Assembly: GCA_964624875.1 (NCBI GenBank)
Contig: CAZUZA010000013.1
Location: 1-30,507, forward strand
Source of the DNA: Atopostipes sp964624875
GTDB lineage: Bacteria; Bacillota; Bacilli; Lactobacillales; Carnobacteriaceae_A
Length of the DNA: 30,507 bases
Direction: 5' to 3'
Part shown: one piece after another, positions 1 to 7,712 of the stretch
Layout of the letters: each line of letters begins with the position of its first letter
How positions within the stretch are numbered: the stretch's first letter is position 1
Notes under the pieces: model-generated
Databases searched by the model: none
What the model was told of the DNA's origin: nothing
What the model saw: the letters and a program-made list of their open reading frames with translations, nothing else
Position numbers and translations under genes: made by a program

Positions 1-45
1 TGTAGTGGACTTTCACCACCAAGTTATCGCCCATGCCGGGCACAC
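1..45 (-). mobile_element. 5' end of a group II (class C-like) intron, truncated by window edge
   Basis: Read on the minus strand from position 45, the sequence starts GTGTGCCCGGCATGGG and continues to a GGTGGTGAAAGTCCAC segment. The first five bases fit the GUGYG 5'-splice-site consensus of group II introns. From memory, the first 16 bases are the same as the start of the Oceanobacillus iheyensis and Bacillus halodurans group IIC introns, and the G-GUGAAAGUCC block sits where domain I places it. The intron begins 3 nt after the 7-T run of the opp terminator, which is the known preference of class C introns (downstream of intrinsic terminator hairpins). The stretch is also more GC-rich than its surroundings. 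The ribozyme body and any reverse transcriptase ORF lie outside the window, so activity cannot be judged. Confidence 0.85.
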
Positions 46-48
46 TAT

Positions 49-85
49 AAAAAAACGTTTGACCGAAAATCGGCCAAACGTTTTT
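49..85 (-). terminator. Intrinsic terminator of the opp operon
   Basis: An inverted repeat pairs 51-61 with 75-85 and 63-65 with 71-73, with one mismatch and an AAAAT loop. On the minus strand it is followed by seven T (49-55). It lies 10 nt after the oppA stop. It is symmetric enough to work from the plus side too (TTTTTATTTT at 81-90). A group IIC-like intron starts at its 3' foot. Confidence 0.9.
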
Positions 86-95
86 ATTTTAATTC

Positions 96-1958
96 TTATT
101 CTGTTAATGGTGCGTCAGCTAATAATGATATAGCGTGGTAACCATAAGTTTGTGGATCTGCACCGTTCTCTAATGAGTAGTCAGACACACGGTTGTTAAC
201 TAATGTTAACTCTGTTCTCCAGAATGTTGGGAACGCCGGTAATGCATCATTCATGAAGTAATCTTGCCAATCGTAAAATACTTGTAACTGGTAATCTTTT
301 TCGAATGCTTCTTCAGATGACATTTCAGCTAATAGCTCAGTGTTTCTCTCACTTACATATCTTGAGAAGTTAAATGCTGCATTTTCACCATATAGACCTG
401 TTGGGTTCGGGTCAGCACCTGTTCCCCATCCACCTTCGAATACATCGATTTCTGGGTCATCAGCTTGAACACGGTCGTAGAATGAGTTTGTTTCGTGTAG
501 ACGACCTTCTAATAATTCTACATTTAATCCGATTTCTTTCCATGCATCGATGAAGTATAGAGCAATTGGCTCAGCTACATCAGAGTTTGCACGTGCTGCG
601 TAGTTAATAACTAACTGGTTACCTTCAGGATCTTCACGGAATCCATCACCATCAGTATCTTCGTATCCAGCTTCGTCTAATAGACGCTTAGCTTCTTCTG
701 GGTCCCATGGGTATCCTTCCATGTCATCTTTGTAGTACTCACCAAAGTTAGGGATGATATGAGAGTCTGCACGGTAACGTAAACCACTGAAGAAACGCTC
801 TCCAACGCGGTCGATATCTAGTGCATAAGCCATAGCTTTACGTAAGTTTAAGTTGTTCATCTTAGAATCTTCGTCCATAGTAGTCGTAGATCCGTCCCAT
901 GTACCTAACTTGAATCCAACGTAGTCATATGATTGACCAGGTGTACCCATAGTTGTGTATCCTGGGATACCTTCTTCAAATGACTCATATAAGTCTGTTG
1001 GCATGTTTAACGTTAAGTCGAAACGACCTTGTTTTAATGCTTCAACAACACCTGATGCAGGAATACGTTCAATTGTCACTTTAGAAATGTTTGGAGCACC
1101 TTCGAAGTAATCTTCAAATGCTTCATATTCTACTGACTCACCTTGAACAATGTTTGTTACTTTAAATGGTCCAAATCCGATTGGAGCCTCACGTAATTGT
1201 GGAGAAGCTTCCATTTCGCCTACAGGAACATCACCGTAGTAATGACGAGGAGCTGCATATGCCCATACCGGTCCACCAGCTTGGTATACGTTAACACCTA
1301 GAGGCTCAACGTAGTGAATTTCAAGTTCGTAATCGCTAACTTGAACTAAACCAGAAATAGTATCTGCTTCACCATTGTGATATGCTTCCATACCTTCGAT
1401 GTTAGCCATATCATCACCATAACGTACACCTTCATAATCTGGTGATCCGATAATTTCGTGGGTAAAGACGATATCATCTACAGTTAATTCTTCGCCATCA
1501 TGCCATTTAACGCCTTCTTGAAGAGTTAATGTAACTACGTTATTCTCTTTGTCGAAGTCCATGCTAGCAGCACCATCTGTCCACTGGAAGTTCTCGTCTG
1601 AACGTAGAACGCTTCCTGACATAGGTCCCATTAATTGAGAGTCTAGGTTAATACTGTAGAACTCACTACTGAAGATTCCTGGGAATGCAGATTCTGCAAC
1701 CATAGCAATTTGTAGAGTTGCGTCTTCTACTGCTTCACCTTCGTTAGAGATTACTTCTGGGAAACCAGAACCAGAATCTGCTGATTCTTCACCGGTTTCG
1801 TCTCCAGCTTCTTCTTCTCCAACCTCTTCTGTTGTGCCATCATCTGTACCAGTATCTTCTTCGTCTGTTTCAGGTGCTGTATCTCCTGAACAAGCTGCAA
1901 GTAGTAAAGCAACTGCTGCTGAACTAGCTAGTAGTCCGTATTTTTTCTTTAGTGACAT
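96..1958 (-). CDS. oppA: Oligopeptide-binding lipoprotein OppA (SBP_bac_5)
   Basis: This is the extracellular solute-binding protein of a peptide ABC transporter, anchored as a lipoprotein; it captures oligopeptides and hands them to OppBC. The 620-aa product starts with a lysine-rich n-region, a hydrophobic core and a lipobox LAAC with the acylated cysteine at residue 23. Residues about 25-65 form a low-complexity linker made almost wholly of D, E, T, G and S. The remainder is a family 5 binding domain (segments such as KWHDGEELTVDDIVFT and NLRKAMAYALDIDR are typical). The start is supported by an AAGGGGAG ribosome site. It is the last gene of the oppDFBCA operon, 37 nt after oppC, and directly precedes the terminator. 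The precise peptide specificity cannot be read from sequence; a dedicated ligand other than general oligopeptides is possible. Confidence 0.92.
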   Translation of the reverse strand: MSLKKKYGLLASSAAVALLLAACSGDTAPETDEEDTGTDDGTTEEVGEEEAGDETGEESADSGSGFPEVISNEGEAVEDATLQIAMVAESAFPGIFSSEFYSINLDSQLMGPMSGSVLRSDENFQWTDGAASMDFDKENNVVTLTLQEGVKWHDGEELTVDDIVFTHEIIGSPDYEGVRYGDDMANIEGMEAYHNGEADTISGLVQVSDYELEIHYVEPLGVNVYQAGGPVWAYAAPRHYYGDVPVGEMEASPQLREAPIGFGPFKVTNIVQGESVEYEAFEDYFEGAPNISKVTIERIPASGVVEALKQGRFDLTLNMPTDLYESFEEGIPGYTTMGTPGQSYDYVGFKLGTWDGSTTTMDEDSKMNNLNLRKAMAYALDIDRVGERFFSGLRYRADSHIIPNFGEYYKDDMEGYPWDPEEAKRLLDEAGYEDTDGDGFREDPEGNQLVINYAARANSDVAEPIALYFIDAWKEIGLNVELLEGRLHETNSFYDRVQADDPEIDVFEGGWGTGADPNPTGLYGENAAFNFSRYVSERNTELLAEMSSEEAFEKDYQLQVFYDWQDYFMNDALPAFPTFWRTELTLVNNRVSDYSLENGADPQTYGYHAISLLADAPLTE

Positions 1959-1995
1959 ATGAATTCTCCCCTTTTTCTTTTATAGGTTTATCAAA

Positions 1996-2970
1996 TTATC
2001 CCAGTCTTTGTTTCGCGTCTGACGAGCGTTTTAGCGCTTGTCCGACATAGTTTATACTCAGCGTCAACACTAGGATTAAAGTTGAAGCTGGTAGCCAAAC
2101 CCAAGTTCTATATTCCATATTGTATGGAGTGGTTGCCGAACTAACCAAACGACCCAATGAAGGGATTTGATCCGGCAAACCGAAGCCTAAGAAAGTTAAT
2201 CCAGTTTCTAAACCGATATTACCAGCGTAAGAAAGGATTAATTGTACCGTTATTAATGATAATAAGTTAGGTAACATTTCACCAAGTATTATTTTCCATG
2301 TAGGAGTTCCCATTGTTTTCGAAGCACTAATGTAGTCACGGTGTGACTCAGATAGCGCCTTACTACGAACAATTCGACAGTAACCTGTCCAAGAGAATAT
2401 ACTCATGATAAAAATAAAACTTGGAATTGTAACTTTAGGAACGATTACCATAAATACGATAATGATCATCGTTGTTGGTAGTGTCATAACAAAGTCTGTA
2501 ACACGCATAATTGCGTTATCGACTTTTCCACCGTAATATCCAGCAATAAGACCTAAAGTGATACCAATAACAGCGATAATTGTTGTAACTGCAACTGCAA
2601 TAATAATTGAGTTCCATGCTGCTAATAATAATTGTGTAAATACATCTCGACCATATTCGTCAGCACCTAGTAGAAGTGTTTTTTCTCCGTTCCAGGCATC
2701 TGCTAATAGTCCCCATTCAAATGAGACAGGCGCTTCAAAGTTATTGAAGATGTCAACTTGCATAACAGCATCTGGGTCTAGTCTTAGTGACCACACAAAT
2801 GTTGTTGCAAGCATAAGAACTAATACGACTAAAGCAAACATTGCTACTTTATCTTTTTTAAATTCTCTAACAATTACCTTGAAGCCCATTGGTGGGATAG
2901 AGACTTCAGCACTTTCACTGGCCTCTTCGACAACGGCAGTTTGTTTGAATTTTTCTTCATTTTTAACCAT
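1996..2970 (-). CDS. oppC: Oligopeptide ABC transporter permease OppC
   Basis: This is an inner-membrane permease that pairs with OppB to form the peptide translocation pore. The 324-aa protein has a short charged cytoplasmic N-terminus, a first membrane segment at about residues 43-62, a large extracytoplasmic loop (the OppC_N region) and then the BPD_transp_1 domain with five further hydrophobic segments. The cytoplasmic EAA coupling loop that docks on the ATPases is visible as SKALSESHRDYISASKTMG. The start follows an AAAGGA ribosome site. It lies 28 nt after oppB and 37 nt before oppA, with no hairpin in either gap, so all three should share one transcript. Length is normal for the family. 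Confidence 0.92.
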   Translation of the reverse strand: MVKNEEKFKQTAVVEEASESAEVSIPPMGFKVIVREFKKDKVAMFALVVLVLMLATTFVWSLRLDPDAVMQVDIFNNFEAPVSFEWGLLADAWNGEKTLLLGADEYGRDVFTQLLLAAWNSIIIAVAVTTIIAVIGITLGLIAGYYGGKVDNAIMRVTDFVMTLPTTMIIIVFMVIVPKVTIPSFIFIMSIFSWTGYCRIVRSKALSESHRDYISASKTMGTPTWKIILGEMLPNLLSLITVQLILSYAGNIGLETGLTFLGFGLPDQIPSLGRLVSSATTPYNMEYRTWVWLPASTLILVLTLSINYVGQALKRSSDAKQRLG

Positions 2971-2998
2971 TTTTTTCAGTCCTTTTCTTTTCTAATTA

Positions 2999-3961
2999 TT
3001 AATCAATTCGAATACGTGGATCGACTAGACTTAAGACAATATCTGAAATGAGGGAACCTAATATTGCTAATACTCCGTAAAGCAATGTTAAGGTGATAAC
3101 TACTGAGTAGTCACGGGCATTAATTGAATTAATGAATAAATCTCCCATTCCAGTAAAAGCAAAAATCTGTTCGATAAATACAGATCCACTTAATAACGCT
3201 GAAAAGATAAAACCGATTGATGATGCGATTGGTAAAAATGCGTTTCTGAAAATGTGTTTCGTGTAAATTTTATTTTCTGGTAAACCTTTAGAACGTGCTG
3301 TTCTAACGTAGTCTTGTGTTTTAGCATCAATAACTTCATTTCGTAAGGTCTGTGTTATCGAGGCTGTTCCTAATACCCCTCCAGTAAATCCTGGTAGTAT
3401 TAATCGATAGAACATATCCCAATAGTACTCTGCTGTACCAGCAGTCATAGTAACATCTCTAGAACCAAACGTTGGGAACCAACCTAAGCGGTAACCGAAT
3501 GTGAATAACACTAATAGTGCTAATACGAATGTAGGAATTGCATAACTTACGTAGTTATATAGACCTACAAATTTATCAAACCAGCTATCGTTAAAACGTC
3601 CTGCAAACATACCAAACGGTAATGCAATTAAGTATGTAAAGAACATCGATACAATACCTAGACGTAGAGAGTTAAGTGCACGACCACCAATTAAAGTAGT
3701 AACTGGAACTTGGTGTTGGTAACTTCTACCGAAGTCTCCACCTAAAACATTTTTAACCCATCTTGCATATTGCACTGGGATTGGATCATACCAACCTGCG
3801 GCTACTCGTAATTCTTCAATTCGTTCTGGTGATATCGTTGGATCAATCATTCCTGTAAATGCATCCCCTGGCATAAAACGAGCTACAGTGAACACGATCA
3901 TACTTAGCAAAATAATTTGGGGAATCATTGTTAATAAACGACGTACTACTGTTTTCCACAT
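2999..3961 (-). CDS. oppB: Oligopeptide ABC transporter permease OppB
   Basis: This is the partner permease of OppC in the cytoplasmic membrane. The 320-aa product begins directly with a membrane segment (about residues 9-28) followed by the conserved PGDAF segment, an extracellular loop and the BPD_transp_1 core. The EAA loop is NEVIDAKTQDYVRTARSKG, followed by the typical RNAFLP. The start codon follows AGGAGG with about 9 nt spacing, located within the oppF stop region. oppF and oppB are separated by only 2 nt, which indicates translational coupling. Nothing is odd in length or motifs. Confidence 0.93.
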   Translation of the reverse strand: MWKTVVRRLLTMIPQIILLSMIVFTVARFMPGDAFTGMIDPTISPERIEELRVAAGWYDPIPVQYARWVKNVLGGDFGRSYQHQVPVTTLIGGRALNSLRLGIVSMFFTYLIALPFGMFAGRFNDSWFDKFVGLYNYVSYAIPTFVLALLVLFTFGYRLGWFPTFGSRDVTMTAGTAEYYWDMFYRLILPGFTGGVLGTASITQTLRNEVIDAKTQDYVRTARSKGLPENKIYTKHIFRNAFLPIASSIGFIFSALLSGSVFIEQIFAFTGMGDLFINSINARDYSVVITLTLLYGVLAILGSLISDIVLSLVDPRIRID

Positions 3962-3963
3962 AA

Positions 3964-4962
3964 TTAATTGCCTCCTTCAGATTGCTCATTAACAGAACTG
4001 TTTGATGAGTGTGCTATATCTTTAGGATTTAAAGCTACCCAGTGATTGTCATCGAATGTTTGTAAATCATACACTCGACCAGTTTCTGCATAATATTGAT
4101 TTTGTTGCTCTTGATACGCTCTTTCAACCGCTTGACGTTCAGCTTTATGCTTGTCTCGGTTAAGTGCATCAATCTGAGGGATAGCAGATAATAATCGACG
4201 TGTATAAATATGTTGTGGGTCCTCAAATATTTTTTCTTTCAGACCACGTTCAACAAATCGTCCACGGTGCATAATTGCAATATCATCAGCCATGTATTTT
4301 ACAACACTTAAATCATGAGAGATAAATAAGTAGCTTAATCCATATTCATCTTGAATTCTTCTCATAAAGTTTAATACTTGTGCTTGAACAGATAAGTCAA
4401 GTGCTGATGTAGGCTCATCCGCAATAATTAATTTCGGACTACTTGCTACCGCACGTGCAACTCCTATACGCTGACGTTGTCCACCTGAGAACTCATGTGG
4501 ATAACGATAAATCGCATCTTCGTTCAAACCAACAATTTCTAGTAAACGGATGACTTCGTTCATTTCCTCAGCGTCCGTATAGTTGAAATAGTTACGCATT
4601 GGTTCTGCAATAATATCTCGAATACGTTTCTTAGGGTTTAATGATGAAGTTGAATCCTGGAAAATCATTTGAATATCTTTGTTATAGTCTGCATATTCAG
4701 ACTTTCTACTTCTTGCTTTATTTGTAACATCTACACCGTTGTAGAGTACTTGTCCACTAGTGATTGGCTCTAGACCAATAATCGCTTTACCGATTGTTGT
4801 TTTACCAGATCCTGATTCACCAACTAGACCGTATGTTTTACCCTCTTCAATAATCATGTCTACACCATCAACAGCGTAAACCCAATCTTGAATTGTATTA
4901 AAGATACCGCCACGGATTGGGAAGTGAACTTTTAAATCTTTTAATTCTAAGAATGATGACAT
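3964..4962 (-). CDS. oppF: Oligopeptide ABC transporter ATPase OppF
   Basis: This is one of the two cytoplasmic ATPases that drive peptide import. The 332-aa protein holds a Walker A motif GESGSGKTT, the ABC signature FSGGQRQR, a Walker B IIADEPTSALD and the switch histidine in LFISHDLS. A C-terminal oligopeptide/dipeptide extension follows (ending around the IYTRRLLSAIPQ segment), then a roughly 60-residue Q/E-rich tail. Its ATG overlaps the oppD stop by one base (TAATG), a classic coupled junction, with GGGGAGG upstream. The pairing of an OppF with this signature and an OppD with LSGGMRQR is the normal heterodimer. Confidence 0.93.
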   Translation of the reverse strand: MSSFLELKDLKVHFPIRGGIFNTIQDWVYAVDGVDMIIEEGKTYGLVGESGSGKTTIGKAIIGLEPITSGQVLYNGVDVTNKARSRKSEYADYNKDIQMIFQDSTSSLNPKKRIRDIIAEPMRNYFNYTDAEEMNEVIRLLEIVGLNEDAIYRYPHEFSGGQRQRIGVARAVASSPKLIIADEPTSALDLSVQAQVLNFMRRIQDEYGLSYLFISHDLSVVKYMADDIAIMHRGRFVERGLKEKIFEDPQHIYTRRLLSAIPQIDALNRDKHKAERQAVERAYQEQQNQYYAETGRVYDLQTFDDNHWVALNPKDIAHSSNSSVNEQSEGGN

Positions 4963-5975
4963 TATTTTTCCTCCCCTTCAAAATAGAAATGCTTCCAACT
5001 GTTACCTCTGACTTTATGTCCTGGAGCAATTTCTTCAAGTTGAGGATTTTCATCAAACACTTCATCCGACATCCAAGGTATACGATTCTTAAATCGGTCA
5101 CCTGTACGTGGAAGAGCTTGTAATGAAGGTACTGTACCTTGAATTACGTGCAATTCAGTTACTTCTTCTCCTTCAAGTTCTTGAGGGATAGAGTTTAGTA
5201 ATGAACGTGTATATGGATGTTTTGGATCTGTAAATAATACTTCTACAGGAGCTTCTTCTACAATTTGACCTGCATACATTACTGCTACGCGGTCTGCAGT
5301 TTCTGCAACTACACCCAAGTCGTGTGTGATTAAGATGATTCCCGAGTTTGTTTCCTCTTGAATCTCATTCATTAAATCAAGAATCTGAGCCTGGATTGTA
5401 ACGTCTAATGCTGTTGTTGGCTCATCTGCAATAATAATTGGTGGTTTGTTCGCCAATGCTATCGCAATTACAACTCGCTGTCTCATACCACCTGATAATT
5501 CATGTGGGTATTGTTTAGCTGTACGTTCAGGATATGGAATCCCTACTTGATCTAATAAATCTAGTACACGTTCTTTTCTTTGTTTATCATTTAAATCTGA
5601 GTGGTAAATTAAAGATTCCTCAATTTGTTTACCAACAGTCATTACTGGGTTTAAAGATCCTAGTGGATCTTGGAAAATCATACCAATGTCATTTCCACGA
5701 ACCCTGTTATATAACTTCTCATTTAATTTAGTTAGGTCTAAGCCTTTATAAAGTACTTCACCTTTAATCTGCGTATTATTTGGATCATGTAATCCAATAA
5801 TTGCTGTGGCAAGTGTTGACTTCCCTGAACCTGATTCTCCTACAATAGCAAGAATCTCATTTTCCTTTAATGTGAGTGAAACATCATCAACTGCGTTGTG
5901 ATAATCATCACCGAAACGGAAACCAACTTCTAAATTATTTACTTCTAATAAAGTTTCTTTGGTCGCCACTGTCAT
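4962..5975 (-). CDS. oppD: Oligopeptide ABC transporter ATPase OppD
   Basis: This is the second ATPase of the Opp importer and the first gene of the operon. From the start chosen here the protein has 337 aa, with Walker A GESGSGKS at 46-53, signature LSGGMRQR, Walker B IIADEPTTALD and switch histidine ILITHDLG. The C-terminal peptide-transporter extension ends in the RTGDRFKNRIPWM region. An ATG at 5990 would add five residues but has no ribosome site. The AGGAGG at 5979-5984 lies only 3 nt before the ATG at 5975 and about 9 nt before a GTG at 5969, so 5975 or 5969 is the likely start. The promoter and two inverted repeats lie upstream. Confidence 0.9.
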   Translation of the reverse strand: MTVATKETLLEVNNLEVGFRFGDDYHNAVDDVSLTLKENEILAIVGESGSGKSTLATAIIGLHDPNNTQIKGEVLYKGLDLTKLNEKLYNRVRGNDIGMIFQDPLGSLNPVMTVGKQIEESLIYHSDLNDKQRKERVLDLLDQVGIPYPERTAKQYPHELSGGMRQRVVIAIALANKPPIIIADEPTTALDVTIQAQILDLMNEIQEETNSGIILITHDLGVVAETADRVAVMYAGQIVEEAPVEVLFTDPKHPYTRSLLNSIPQELEGEEVTELHVIQGTVPSLQALPRTGDRFKNRIPWMSDEVFDENPQLEEIAPGHKVRGNSWKHFYFEGEEK

Positions 5976-6041
5976 TAACCTCCTATGCATTTTGTCTACT
6001 ATTAATAAGTCATTAATAGATAAACATCAAAACTTAATTTC

Positions 6042-6073
6042 ATAATGTATGCTTTTAAAACAAAATACATAAT
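6042..6073. repeat. Imperfect inverted repeat in the opp leader
   Basis: ATAATGTAT at 6042-6050 faces ATACATAAT at 6065-6073 (8 of 9 positions pair) across a 14-nt AT-rich loop. It lies in the predicted untranslated leader of oppD. It could be a regulator site or a weak RNA hairpin; it has no T-run, so it is not a terminator. Confidence 0.35.
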
Positions 6074-6087
6074 TGTCACTTGCTGAG

Positions 6088-6099
6088 AGATGTACATCT
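6088..6099. promoter_or_regulatory. 12-bp perfect palindrome, candidate operator of opp
   Basis: AGATGTACATCT reads the same on both strands. It lies about 20 bp downstream of the predicted -10 box of the opp promoter, so a bound protein would sit on early transcribed DNA. I do not recognise it as a known operator and it does not match the CodY consensus. Confidence 0.4.
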
Positions 6100-6118
6100 G
6101 TCATTCAAGCTACATATC

Positions 6119-6146
6119 ATTCTATAGCACATAATTAAAAAATCAA
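6119..6146 (-). promoter_or_regulatory. Predicted sigma-A promoter of oppDFBCA
   Basis: On the minus strand a -35 box TTGATT (6141-6146) is separated by 16 bp from a -10 box TAGAAT (6119-6124). This would start transcription near 6112 and leave a leader of about 140 nt before oppD. Confidence 0.55.
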
Positions 6147-6220
6147 GTCTTTTACTCATTTTTCTTTAATATTTTTAAAACTTTTTAATAAACATGATGT
6201 TTTCGCTCATGAGATACACA

Positions 6221-6460
6221 TTAAACTTTCGTCTTAATGTACTCTACAGCCTTACCAACAGTAGTGATTTGCTCAGCTACCTCGTCGGAAATTTCTTCAT
6301 CAAAAGCATCTTCCATTTCCATCACTAACTCAACTATATCTAAAGAGTCAGCACCTAAATCATCTTGAAATTGTGTTTCATAGGTTATCTTTTCCTCGTC
6401 GACACCTAAGCGATCAACAATAATGGCTTTAATTTGGTCAAATATTTCTTGTTCTGTCAT
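6221..6460 (-). CDS. acpP: Acyl carrier protein
   Basis: This small acidic cytoplasmic protein carries growing fatty acyl chains on a 4'-phosphopantetheine arm. The product of 79 aa has the carrier-protein core with the prosthetic-group serine at residue 39 in GADSLD, followed by helix II VELVMEMEDAFD. A longer reading frame extends 17 codons upstream, but AGGAGGT sits 7 nt before the ATG at 6460, and that start gives the usual family length. It follows plsX by 198 nt with no terminator between, so co-transcription from plsX is likely. In many Firmicutes plsX and acpP are separated by fabD and fabG, which are absent here. Confidence 0.95.
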   Translation of the reverse strand: MTEQEIFDQIKAIIVDRLGVDEEKITYETQFQDDLGADSLDIVELVMEMEDAFDEEISDEVAEQITTVGKAVEYIKTKV

Positions 6461-6525
6461 TTCAGCCACCTCCTCATTTTCTACATTTAAATACGATAGG
6501 TAAAGTTTCACGAAATATTGTTTAA

Positions 6526-6547
6526 TTAGTAATAAAAAATTACCTAA
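6526..6547. repeat. Imperfect inverted repeat upstream of acpP
   Basis: TTAGTAAT (6526-6533) faces ATTACCTAA (6539-6547) across five A; the right arm carries one extra base. The TTAGTA half resembles a FapR half-site, but the spacing is wrong for the 17-bp FapR operator, so no regulator is assigned. Confidence 0.25.
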
Positions 6548-6658
6548 AAATATTGATAGTCATAATTTTAACGCAATCTTAAAGAGATTTCCATAGTTTT
6601 CACATTATTTCGGATATAAAACAGTAATATTTAACGAATTTTAATCATTTTCTAGTAA

Positions 6659-7660
6659 TTACTGTACATCTTCGAAATATTGTATAACATCTGCCAATAC
6701 TTTTGACTGTAGAATCTCATGAGTTTGTCTCAATGTGTGATATACAGCTTCACCATCTGTCGAGCCATGTGTTTTCATAACTGGAGCTTTAACACCAAAC
6801 AAAATAGCGCCACCTAGTTTTGAAACATCCATCGAGTTTTTCAATTCCTTTAATTGGTCTTTCAATAGAAGAGCTCCTAACTTACTTTTTACTCCACCAT
6901 TTTTAATACCATCGATTAATTGATTTACAACTGTTGAAGCTGTTCCTTCTATAGACTTAAGAACAGCGTTACCTGTAAAACCATCCATAACTAACACATC
7001 TGCTGGACCATTAAAGATTTCTCTCGCTTCTACGTTACCTGTAAAATGAATACTATCATTAGCTTTTAATAAACCATAAGCTTCTTTTGTTAAAAAGCTC
7101 CCTTTATTTTCTTCTGTTCCATTATTTAATAAAGCAACAGCTGGTTGTTCTACTTTATGTACAAACTTTGAGTAATAAGCACCTAAAGTCGCAAATTGGT
7201 TTAAGTTCTCTGGTTTAGCATCTGCATTCGCTCCTAAATCTAAAACAAGCATTTTATCTCGTTTAGAATTGACAGTCATCATCGATGCCATTAAAGCCGG
7301 ACGATCAACTCCTCGAATTCTACCTATAATAAGTGTGCCTGCAGCTAATAATGCACCTGTATTACCAGCAGAAAATAGCGCATCGTTTTCGCCATTCTTA
7401 ACCGAATGGGCTGCTAAGACCATTGAAGCTTGTTTCTTTCTACGAATTGAACGAACGGGATCATCGTCGCCTTCAATCTTCTCATCTGTATGAACGATTT
7501 CAATATTTGGATACTCTTTGTTCATAAAGCTTCTAATTTGCTCTTCATCCCCATACATAACCATTGTTGTATCTGGAAATGCTTCTGCAGCGATTAATAC
7601 ACCTTCAACTACTACTTTTGGTGCGTCATCTCCACCCATCGCATCTATTGCTATTCTCAT
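6659..7660 (-). CDS. plsX: Phosphate acyltransferase PlsX
   Basis: This peripheral membrane enzyme makes acyl-phosphate from acyl-ACP and phosphate, the acyl donor that PlsY uses for the first step of phosphatidic acid synthesis. The 333-aa product starts MRIAIDAMGGDDAP, the family hallmark, and contains the conserved SAGNTGALLAAG, DLGANAD and VMDGFTGN segments. AAGGAG precedes the ATG at good spacing. It lies between recG and acpP, the same order as in Bacillus but without fapR. The neighbour fakA can also yield acyl-phosphate (with FakB) from exogenous fatty acids, so the two routes to the same intermediate are encoded side by side. Confidence 0.95.
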   Translation of the reverse strand: MRIAIDAMGGDDAPKVVVEGVLIAAEAFPDTTMVMYGDEEQIRSFMNKEYPNIEIVHTDEKIEGDDDPVRSIRRKKQASMVLAAHSVKNGENDALFSAGNTGALLAAGTLIIGRIRGVDRPALMASMMTVNSKRDKMLVLDLGANADAKPENLNQFATLGAYYSKFVHKVEQPAVALLNNGTEENKGSFLTKEAYGLLKANDSIHFTGNVEAREIFNGPADVLVMDGFTGNAVLKSIEGTASTVVNQLIDGIKNGGVKSKLGALLLKDQLKELKNSMDVSKLGGAILFGVKAPVMKTHGSTDGEAVYHTLRQTHEILQSKVLADVIQYFEDVQ

Positions 7661-7712
7661 TTTATTTCACTCCTTCATATATAGATTGAGTATTAGTAAT
7701 TTCTCATTTTCA

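Noticed and set aside
2..115. A plus-strand open frame running from the window edge through the opp terminator
   Set aside because: The stretch is explained by the antisense of the group II intron 5' end plus a terminator hairpin; the frame has no start, ribosome site or recognisable protein.
2558..2995. Plus-strand frame antisense to oppC (145 codons), and similar frames opposite other genes
   Set aside because: These mirror the codon pattern of well-supported minus-strand genes, have no ribosome sites and encode no known fold.
6180..6215. CATGA/TCATG hairpin after acpP as a terminator
   Set aside because: Only 5 bp with a 9-nt loop and no proper T-run; the end of the acpP transcript remains unassigned.
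6461..6511. N-terminal extension of acyl carrier protein
   Set aside because: A consensus ribosome site sits 7 nt before the internal ATG at 6460, which also gives the usual 79-residue length.
7680..7712. ATTAGT/ACTAAT inverted repeat before plsX as a FapR operator or terminator
   Set aside because: The arms are 6 bp with a 13-nt spacer, which does not fit the 17-bp FapR operator, and there is no T-run.
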